A DNA stretch of 64,000 bases from Siphonodentalium dalli (Eukaryota > Mollusca > Scaphopoda > Gadilida > Siphonodentaliidae): contig CP136061.1 of NCBI GenBank assembly GCA_032622095.1, forward strand, positions 237,355,815 through 237,419,814, read 5' to 3'. Under the pieces are notes generated by a model. The model was not told the DNA's origin. It saw nothing but the letters and a program-made list of their open reading frames with translations, and made no database searches. Within the stretch, counting starts at the first letter, position 1. The number at the start of each line of letters is the position of its first letter. Both the position numbers and the translations under genes were made by a program. Positions 56,223-64,000 of the stretch are shown here, in pieces.

Positions 56223-56484
56223 ACACCCATTTAAATGATCTATCCATTACTTGGAAACTGTCAAATTCAACAGTAGTAATTCAATATCACTTAGGATGAA
56301 TTTTCAAGCTAGATCTGAGTTGAGGGACATTTCATTGTGCCATTCGGATTGTAACATGGCCATTTGTTCACACTAATAATCATGAAGCGTTGAACACATC
56401 ATACTGAGCCAGTACCTCCACCTAATCTGATATCATTATATGCCAGTAATAAATTTCAGAGGAAGTGCATTGTGCTGTTCTAAT

Positions 56485-56560
56485 AATGGTAGATATGCAG
56501 ACTGGGCTAGACGAGGTTGGCGCGGGTTCGTATCCCCGGCATGGGTTAAAATTGGGCCCA
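56485..56560 (+). repeat. Possible tRNA-derived SINE head
   Basis: GGCGCGGGTTCGTATCCCCG resembles a tRNA T-arm/B box (GGTTCGTATCC). An A-box-like word is only weakly present upstream (ATGGTAGATATGCAG). Not a functional tRNA as far as I can fold it. Confidence 0.3.
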
Positions 56561-56689
56561 ATTTTCAAGCTTGATCCAACTTGAGGGACAGAGTCAGGTT
56601 CGAAAATCTAAAAAAGCTTCTGGAAACAAAGGTGCGGGCATTTTTCTTTCAAAAGCTTTTGAGAATTGTTTCTAAAGATATTTTTTATG

Positions 56690-57800
56690 CTGATTTCAAA
56701 AACCAATGTTGGCAAGTTGACAAATTCTTATTTCTGGTCAAAAATGGCAATTCAAAATGGCCGCCATCAAAACAAAGTCCAGGGACCAGCCGAGAGGGCG
56801 ACGTGGGCGAAGAAGTCTCCCTATTCTTGCTCACTTCGCCCTAATTTTGCAGCCAGGCGAAGTTTAAGTCGCCCTGTAATTTCCGAATTTGACCTAAGAA
56901 AATCGGCAAAATATTCACCCACTATTTACTGCCAACATTGTCTAACTTTACGATTGTTGTTATGTGTTGCTCTAAGACGTTCGAATATTGAGTATTTCCA
57001 TACTTTCGAACGAATGGGAACAAGAAGAAGTATACACAGAACATATGTGGTAATTTAAAGTGAACATGTTTGACATTTAACCCCATTTACGCCCAAAAAA
57101 TGACAAAAAAACGCGAATTTTATAAATTATCATGATCAAATAAACCCGAAGCAACGCGAAATATTCATCGAAAACAACAATCATAAACTACAGCGATCGC
57201 AAGTTATTTGAAGAACGCCGTGACGTCATCGCACGCGCTGATATTAAACGTGTCTATTACCGATAATTATGATACTGCTTTTATGGCCAAATTATGTGAT
57301 AAAGTGAAATATGCTGGAAACGAATCCTTCAAATGGACAGACAGTTGTGTCTAAATGAAATTTGTAATCTGATTCCAAAAAACAATGTTGGCAACTCGAC
57401 AAATAATTATTTCTGAACTAAAATGACAATTCAAAACGGCCGCCATCAGAACAAAGTAGATATTCGTTTACTGTTATATGTTGTTCTAAGACGTTTGAAT
57501 ATTATGCATTTCCGTACTTTCGAACGAGTTGTGACAAGAGACACTATACACAGAACATATGTGGTAATTTAAAGTGAACATGTTTGACATTTAACCCAAA
57601 AATGACAAAAAAATGAAAATTTTATAAATTATTGCGGTCTTAAATGGTAGAAAGTGAAGTATGCCGGAAATATATCCTTCAAATGGTTTAGACAGTTGTG
57701 TCTAAATGTAATTTGTAATCTGATTCCAAAAAACAATGTTAGCAACTCGACAAATAATTATTTCTGACCTAAAATGACAATTCAAAATGGCTGATATAAT
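56690..57800 (+). repeat. Diverged triplicated segment
   Basis: CAATGTTGGCAA.T.GACAAAT and AATGGCAATTCAAAATGGCC occur at about 56703, 57392 and 57740. CATATGTGGTAATTTAAAGT and GAACATGTTTGACATTTAAC occur near 57042 and 57558. Units are about 350-690 bp apart. No gene. Confidence 0.75.
56782..56880 (+). mobile_element. Fragment of CAGGGACCAGCC hAT-type element
   Basis: CAGGGACCAGCCGAGAGGGC, then GCGACGTGGGCGAAGAAGTC and AAGTCGCCCTG match the termini and interior words of the complete element at 58881. The right terminus is lost. Confidence 0.65.
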
Positions 57801-57923
57801 AATCAGTTAAAAATTCGAAAATCATCAGTAATATTATGAAACTGGTTCATCAACAACCAATGCGACACAATTTGCCATCATATAGCCAACAATGGTCACA
57901 AAAAAGGCTAATTTTAAAAAGCC

Positions 57924-58880
57924 TTATTTACAATTGCAGAGTGGTGTGCATGGTAACTCTGATTTTCTGCATGTACACCTTGCTGTTACACACCCCTTCT
58001 TGCACCCACATTTGATTATTTCGAGACATGATTTTGGAATGGGTTTAAGTGACATCATGGTTGGATCTAATCGACCATTTTCTTCTTTCCATCCCATTGT
58101 CGAAGGATCCGGTAATGTTTGCACAGGAATAGTTACTTGTTTCCAAACTAAAACCTGGTAGTTTGTTCTCAAAAGGTGGTAATGAAATGAGTCACTGGTT
58201 GGTGGAAGCTTTTAAGGAGATTCAGTCCGAGTGAACATCCTGAATCTTGTATTGTTGAGTTTTGCATCGGAAACTCCATACAACTTGCGTACACAATGGT
58301 CAGCACTTTCAATTGTTTCAGTGGATATTGCAATATTACATATACCCTTTGAGATTTCACAACATTCCAGGTAAATCTTCCATGCGGATCGTTTAGACAC
58401 CCCATATATAAATGAAGTTGAATCACACCCCGTTAAAGCATGAAACGCTAGAATATAGTTTAGAGCGTCGTTCGGTATTTGGGTGGCAACATCCCTGATG
58501 GGTATAATTTTAGGGCTTTTGGAAGTTCCAGCCATCATGAACACATCACAATCTGCAGATAATTTGTCTAGGTAACCAAGCAATAGAACTAGAACATCAA
58601 AATGAAACTTTTCCAATTTTGTGGGATGGGAACATCACGATTTGTTATTGTCCTTCGGATCAATGGTACATTGTGACTTCTTCTCGATCTGGTGGCAGTC
58701 TTTATAGATTTATCCGAGTATCTGTCGAACACTACATCAATCCTGACATAGCCTTCGCCCTTCTTCAACACGCACACTGAGAATACATCGCCCAACTCTC
58801 CAAATGTATTTACCTTTTTTCCGGTTTACCTATGGCCACAACAAGGGCCTGACCGTCAATGACAATACCTGCACGGGGAG
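57924..58880 (-). pseudogene. Broken gene of an uncharacterised invertebrate family (PIN-like + Cys-rich end)
   Basis: Read from 58880 downward, family phrases appear in separate frames: GIVIDGQALVVAIGKPEK; then LGDVFSVCVLKKGEGYVRID, VVFDRYSDKSIKTATRSRR and NRDVPIPQNWKSF (58795-58589); then DVLVLLLGYLDKL, VFMMAGTSKSPKIIPI and LAFHALTGCDSTSF (58616-58212); then TMGWKEENGRL and a cysteine-rich C-end CGCKKGCVTARCTCRKSELP (58172-57924). From memory, genes with this order are multicopy in corals, hydra and molluscs and remain uncharacterised; the DVLVLLL/FHALTGCD.TS part looks like a PIN/FEN-type nuclease fold, which is inference. Frame changes and a deletion between NWKSF and DVLVLLL show it is dead. 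An hAT-type element abuts its 5' side. Confidence 0.75.
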
Positions 58881-59272
58881 CAGGGACCAGCCTAGGGTCA
58901 AAATATAGGGAGAAGTGACTTCTCCCTCTTGGAAAAATAAGGAGAAGTGGGGGCTTACCAGGGAGAAGTGGAGCGTTAGTGCGACTATTTGTCGCCAGTA
59001 ACTATTCATTGGAACTGATTGTTTTAGCTGTTATTATTGTCCACAATAGATTTTCTACATGGGTGAGGATAAACTGGAAGTGTTAAGCTGAGCAGTAGAT
59101 CATCCAGTCACCAATTCTTCAGGGAGATTAAAAATTTAACTAAAAAAAAAAAAAAAAAATTTTTTTTTTTTTTTTTAGGGAGACATCCACTTCTCCCTGA
59201 CGTCATTTCAGGGCGACTTACGGCCACACAGGGCGACTATTTCGCCCACGTCGCCCCCTAGGCTGGTCCCTG
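58881..59272. mobile_element. hAT-type MITE with perfect 8-bp duplication
   Basis: ACGGGGAG at 58873-58880 and 59273-59280 flanks CAGGGACCAGCCTAGGG...CCCTAGGCTGGTCCCTG, with TIRs of 17 bp. An 8-bp duplication and CAGGG ends are classical for hAT. The 392-bp interior has AGGGAGAAGTG...CACTTCTCCCT inverted words and an A/T run at about 59142-59176; no transposase. Confidence 0.92.
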
Positions 59273-59477
59273 ACGGGGAGATGGTGTCATGTAAGGCAGG
59301 ATACTTTCTCGATCAGAGCGTCACTAAGCATGGCTTTGTTTCAAGTTCGATGTGTTGTTTATTTGGCTCGCATAATGCAATTGGAACAGGCATGAGTTCA
59401 TATTGTAAAACAGATAGCAGTGTATTACATCATCTTGTAGTTGCCCTTCATGTCAACTTGCAAACAATGACACCATC

Positions 59478-59790
59478 TCCCCACGTCGATGTTCTAGTGT
59501 TACTGCTTGGTTACCTAGACAAATTACCTGCAGATTGTGATGTGTTCATGATGGCTGGAACATCCAAAAGCTCCTAAAATTATACCCATCAGGGATGTTG
59601 CCACCCAAATATCGAGCGACGCTCTGAACTATATTTTTGCGTTTCATGCTTTAACATGGTGTGATTCAACTTCATATATGGGGTGTCTAAACGATCCGCA
59701 TGGAAGATTTACCTGGAATGTTGTGAACTCTTAAAGGGTATATGTAATATTGCAATATCCACTGAAACAATTGAAAGTGCTGAACATTAA
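59478..59790 (+). pseudogene. Second, inverted copy of the PIN-like gene fragment
   Basis: The plus strand repeats the minus-strand fragment at 58300-58600 with about 94% identity by eye: DVLVLLLGYLDKLPADCDVF and MMAGTSKSS, then a one-base shift, FHALTWCDSTS and a deletion. The two copies form a large inverted duplication around the hAT-type element. A short inverted phrase GGGGAGATGGTGTCAT lies at 59276 and, reversed, at 59480. Not functional. Confidence 0.8.
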
Positions 59791-59799
59791 AGGGTATAT

Positions 59800-61830
59800 C
59801 GTCGGTGTGCTTCGGAAATGTCGTATAATAAAATTTGCCGCCAAAACTAAATTTTACAGGAGAGCAAAAAAACTAAATAATTCTTCTTCTGTATGACCTA
59901 CAACAATGTCGTCAGGCATGGAGACTAATTTATAGGCCCTCTATTCAATGGATATCATGGCTTATCGATAAACTGCCTTATATGGATATTAGAGCTCATA
60001 CGACATTTCGGAATTATAAACAGATTATACGACATGTTTACGACAATTCAGATCTATTGTTCGTGAATGTCCGACATATACGACATTTCGACACTATGTC
60101 CGAACTATGATGGCTATTAATTATTCACACAATTCACACAATTTCAATGTAGAGAATGCTCTATAAACATTGGATGACAATGAATGTGTGTTTCTGTAAC
60201 ATTTTACGATCATATAAGAATACTGGGGTCCTCAATTAAGCTAAATAATGGTTGTGTACCCGCAATGCTGAGATAATGTGATGTTACCAATTCCTATTAC
60301 ATCCAATACGTAATTTAGATATGTCCAATTACACTTAATTATGAAACTAACCAGAATGACAAGTGTATTATATAGCAGACGGTGGACAACAACCCATAAC
60401 CACTGCATGTTCATTATGGGTAATCCCGAAAGCGTGTACACATTCAGATGGGTCATGGTAAATTAGCAGACTGGCGATCATTGGTATTATCCACGCATTC
60501 ATTATGAATGAGTTGGAATAATTGGAATGACGTTTTGTTCAAAATGAAAAAAGTATTAATATTGATATGTTATTGAAACATAATAATAAAAAGAAAATAC
60601 CAATTTAAACAATACCAATTTAAACAAAAATAATAAAGTATCGATAATCTGACACACACGGAAATCCTTCCTCGTGTCTATGCACTTAAAATTAGTAACA
60701 TCAGTTTGAAACTATATAATCACAATAACATCGAAAGCATTATATTGCTCATGTCAGTGCTATATTAGCCTATTTTGTTTTAGACATGAGCTAGTCTATC
60801 GTAGAATGCATGGTAGTCAGATGGGATTATTTGCTTTAAATCCTGTAAATCTCCGTAAATTTTAGTACATGATCGAAAACTGCTTTAAATTGCATAAAAT
60901 GTGCCCATTACTCTAACCTTAAACGCAACGGTGTCTATATGAAATGAAACGTTTGGTGGTTTGGTCAGGGCGAATATTGTCGATTAATGAACATATTTTA
61001 TACGATAAAGCATGATATTTTAAGCATGATATATTCTAATTAACTAGTTTACACAAATTACCATCAGAGAGAAATGAATGTTTTCATCTTATTACACAAT
61101 ATTGCGGTCACAAATTAATGGTTGCTAAGGTATACAAATCAGGTACTAATTCCTATTACATAACGTGTTGTATTACAAAATTGGTTCCTTTAACGGATAT
61201 ATTGGCAGTCGTAATCATATATACACACATGAAATGACTGATTATGTATGAATACACGTCTAATAAACACACGATTGGTATTATTAGTATCACCAATGCA
61301 TGGGCTCAAATGAGGGCGTATTTCATTGTCATTCTCAATGTGGCAGTCAAAGTCTTATTGTATATTATTCATTAACTTTACATTTTTATCTCTGGTTACG
61401 TCATCTGTTGCAAAAAGCATTTGTTGGGATTTATTGGTACCAGTGGGTAACCACATAACAGCATACTACGTGTAGAAATCAGATAAACATCATAGCGATC
61501 GTATATGACAAACATTACCAACCTTGCTGACATTAGACCAGGCGGATACACCAGAAACCCAATTTATATGACTTAAACTAATATTATGCTAACAACCTAT
61601 GTATCCTGTTAATTGATCATCATAAGACTACATGAACAGCACCAACACGTCCACCAACTGGAAGTTATTTGTGTTATGGCTGTATTTACACTGCTGTAGA
61701 TCTGTATACAGATCTGTATGAAGTCACGTGTCGCGCATTACTGTGATCACAACATAATTACCAATAGTGAACGCGCGCTGATCAGTACTCTGGTAATTGA
61801 CAATTCATTACGAGTCGTGTCAGTTTAGGC
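59800..61830. other. Long AT-rich spacer
   Basis: No gene or RNA recognised. TACCAATTCCTATTACAT near 60285 recurs as TACTAATTCCTATTACAT near 61144, with weaker similarity around, suggesting an old duplication of about 850-bp offset. Confidence 0.4.
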
Positions 61831-61841
61831 CAGACATAAAA

Positions 61842-61874
61842 ATGGATCAACTATCAGCAGACAACAGCTATTTG
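61842..61874 (+). CDS. Candidate first coding exon (MDQLSADNSYL)
   Basis: ATG in the context AAAATGG opens 11 codons that end on a whole codon at the consensus donor GTATGT. No partner exon is identifiable before the window ends, and 11 residues allow no family assignment, so this is weak. Confidence 0.22.
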
Positions 61875-62134
61875 GTATGTGCCACATTTATTTAAAGTGC
61901 ATCCTTATTCCACTTGATAATGGTTCGAAGAAAGAATGCAAATCGCATAGGAATACATAATAAACAACCGTGTGCACAAATAGAGAGGCACCCATATAGC
62001 TTTAGATGGCGATTCCACCAATATTTAGGATTTCAGGTGATCATCTATATATCTATAGAGCTCCTGTTTGACACCATCTGGGCGTTGGCCATTTTGGATC
62101 TGTATGGAATGGGTATCCACCCTACAACACCCTT

Positions 62135-62540
62135 TATTTGACCAAATGTATTAAAAATTCCAACTGATGATAATTCCAATGACAATGTTGGCCAAATGTA
62201 GGACAATATTGTTTTCTTAAATTAACTAGCAGTTTTTGACTGGCCACGGGGAGCGACCAGGACACAATCTTTCCAAGTGTTGGAAATTTCCAACCTGACA
62301 CCCACCCCCATGATAAGGTTGGAAAACTTCCAACTGATCAATGGCCATTCCAGCCCAAAATTTTGATAAAAAGTAGGATATTACGCAAATATTGGTCCGA
62401 AAACAATACACCCCCCCCCCCCCCCCCAATAAAATGTTTGAAAATCAAACTAAAAGATAATTTTCAACCTATTGTTGGTTTTGGAAATTACAACTAATGT
62501 TGTGTCAGGTATGAAATTTCCAACTGTTGAAAACTTTGAC
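62135..62540. repeat. TTGGAAATTTCCAAC-family repeat
   Basis: GTTGGAAATTTCCAACCTGA and CACGGGGAGCGACCAGGACA reverse-match the block at 16560-16720 and 19600-19680; it also has a poly-C tract at 62411. Limits approximate. Confidence 0.6.
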
Positions 62541-63049
62541 CAAAGTTTCCATGCCATGTCCGTGTTCAATATTCGAAATACACGGGTTGAAATGACAACG
62601 AACACTAAAACACACTCGCCAAGCCCGAGTAACAATTAATCAAAACAGATTTGCCTGTCGCAATGCTTCGGCGATGACCGTGACGTCACGTATATCGGAC
62701 ACGATTTTTGCTCACACGAACTAATACCGTTTTCTTTCTGTGTGCATTTCTATATCAACCCGTTTACACTAGTCTGCGTGTAGATCTGTGTACAGTTCTA
62801 TATCAATGTAAATGCACCCTATACCATTAAAGGTGACATTCAGTTGATCGTTGATTTGCATTTTCATGATCGTGTCGTGACAGTTTGCCCTCTGTTGTCA
62901 GCATCAATGCTCTAATCAGAAATGTTGTTATACGTTCTAATAGTGTGTTCTAATATCTTCAAAATGACTCATAAATAATTAATATCCAATTTAAATAAGG
63001 TAATATGTATGTCAATACCATTTCCACTACCCATAACGATCGGGCGTAT
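62541..63049. other. Spacer
   Basis: Nothing recognised. Confidence 0.4.
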
Positions 63050-63837
63050 ATGGGGCGCCATCTCTGCAAATATTCGTTTTCGGAGATATCTCCTTGGATC
63101 CAAGCAGATATCTGCTCGCATTATGGATATATCTCCTCGGTTTCAATGAGATATCTGCTTGGAATATGGAGATATCTCCTCGGAAATATTTTCAAGGAGA
63201 TATCTACTCGCATTATGGAGATATCTCCTTGAAATATGTTCAAGGAGATATCTCCTTGGATCCAAGCAGATATCTGCTCGAATTATGGAGATATCTGCTT
63301 GAAATATATTTCAAGGAGATATCTCCATATTCCGAGCATGATATCTGCTTGGATGTATCATAGATATATGTACTGTGGAGACATCATTAATATTTCATGG
63401 CCGCGGTTTTCCAAGGAGATATCTCCATAATCCAAGCAGATATCAGCTAGGAATATTTTCAAGGAGATATCTGCTTGGAATATGGAGATATCTCCTTGGG
63501 TCCAAGGAGATATCTCGTTGAAAACTATTTCAAGGAGATATCTCCATAATCCGAGCAGATATCTGCTTGGATTATGGAGATATCTCCTCGGTTTCAAGGA
63601 GATATCTCGTTGGAAATATTTCAAGCAGATATCTCGTAGTTGCGAGGAGATAATTTCTAGGATCCAAGGAGATATCTCCATAATCCAAGCAGATATCTCC
63701 TTGGATCCAAGGAGATATCCCCATAATGGACCATATTCCAAGCAAATATCTGCTAGGAATTGCAATTCCAAGGAGATATCTCCTCGAAACCGAGGAGATA
63801 TCTCCGAAAACGAATATTTGCAGGGATGGCGCCCCAT
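63050..63837. mobile_element. TIR element made of a phased GATATC palindrome array
   Basis: The 44-bp terminal inverted repeats (63050-63093 and 63794-63837, one mismatch) begin ATGGGGCGCCATC and end GGAGATATCTCC. The flanks GGGCGTAT and TGGCGTAA share GGCGTA, a likely eroded 8-bp target duplication. The interior holds 26 GATATC hexamers, each normally within GGAGATATCTCC or GCAGATATCTGC. Spacings are almost only 21-22 or 27-28 bp (or sums). Spacers are of few kinds: one with a TTGGATCCAA centre (16 nt), one with TCCATAATCCAAGCA in either direction (15 nt), one with TTGAAATATTTTCAA-like palindromes (21-22 nt). A 60-bp unique centre (about 63355-63412) divides it. Long open frames on both strands are by-products of the repeat; no protein is claimed. 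Confidence 0.85.
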
Positions 63838-64000
63838 TGGCGTAAACATAAAATTTACAAGATATTTCGTGAACGGTATAATGTTATAATAGGCTATATA
63901 CAAATAATACATATGTTGAATAGTGGGGTGCTGGGGCATGGGAGCACGGGAACACGTTCAACCTGGTCCGCCATGACTGGCTATGAAAGCTATAAACTGA
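63838..64000. other. Right edge, nothing recognised
   Basis: Flank of the GATATC element; no feature seen. Confidence 0.4.

Noticed and set aside
61690-62815. A transposon between two TTTACAC...GTAGATCTGT words
   Set aside because: The similarity is short and in mixed orientation; no boundary or target duplication could be read.
63085-63802. A CRISPR-like array
   Set aside because: The constant parts are palindromes at 21-28 bp, the spacers are not unique but drawn from three types, and the region is eukaryotic and bounded by inverted repeats.
63005-63939. Long open frames on both strands over the GATATC array (up to 193 codons)
   Set aside because: They arise because the repeated words contain no stop codons in several frames at once; the proteins are just the repeat translated (GDIS, RYLL, KEIS), with no start or splice context.

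Overview
The window looks like animal nuclear DNA, probably from a marine invertebrate; a mollusc or another lophotrochozoan fits, but the sequence alone does not prove it. It is AT-rich and gene-poor, carries spliceosomal introns (GT...AG), and is packed with non-LTR retrotransposon pieces, fold-back elements and short interspersed repeats. No bacterial-type gene organisation is present. Two conserved host genes are clear. A VPS33A orthologue (HOPS/CORVET tethering subunit) lies on the minus strand at 27.8-29.6 kb as one uninterrupted reading frame. A TMEM35-family gene (nicotinic-receptor chaperone NACHO and relatives) lies on the plus strand with three coding exons at 35.71, 40.78 and 43.10 kb. 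The two genes point away from each other and show no functional link. Two further gene beginnings are only candidates: a minus-strand exon pair at 12.4 and 11.0 kb encoding a 13-residue repeat, and a short plus-strand first exon at 61.84 kb.

Layout. 0-6.3 kb: a 3-kb diverged giant inverted repeat (1.0-4.0 kb), then two hairpin elements and a TTAA-flanked element. 6.3-10.4 kb: a LINE with an open 776-codon endonuclease/reverse-transcriptase frame, then a second, 5'-truncated LINE with an 11-bp target-site duplication and a 3' region made of covarying hairpin units. 10.4-15.7 kb: candidate minus-strand exons, copies of a TTAA-flanked family, and a terminal-inverted-repeat element filled with 11-bp CCGAAT units. 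16-25.4 kb: two copies of one repeat block, separated by a Harbinger-like element; the second copy is split by a 5.2-kb chain of short repeats whose heads run in the order I-II-III-I-II-III. 25.5-30.4 kb: VPS33A and flanking elements. 32-43.7 kb: TMEM35 and the transposons nested in its first intron. 43.5-55.4 kb: a dense field of fold-back elements (TTAA families, a TA-flanked CAGT family, a CAGGGG family with 7-bp duplications). 56-59.8 kb: an inverted pair of broken copies of an uncharacterised invertebrate gene family, with an hAT-type element having an 8-bp duplication. 63.05-63.84 kb: an element with 44-bp terminal inverted repeats whose interior holds 26 GATATC palindromes at near-helical spacing.

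The most unusual material is not protein coding. It is a set of terminal-inverted-repeat elements whose interiors are each filled with one element-specific short motif (GATATC, CCGAAT, TACCG/CGGTA, TGTGTA), and the LINE 3' region in which hairpin stems keep pairing while their sequence changes. All family names given to repeats here rest on termini and target-site duplications that I could read, not on database matches.
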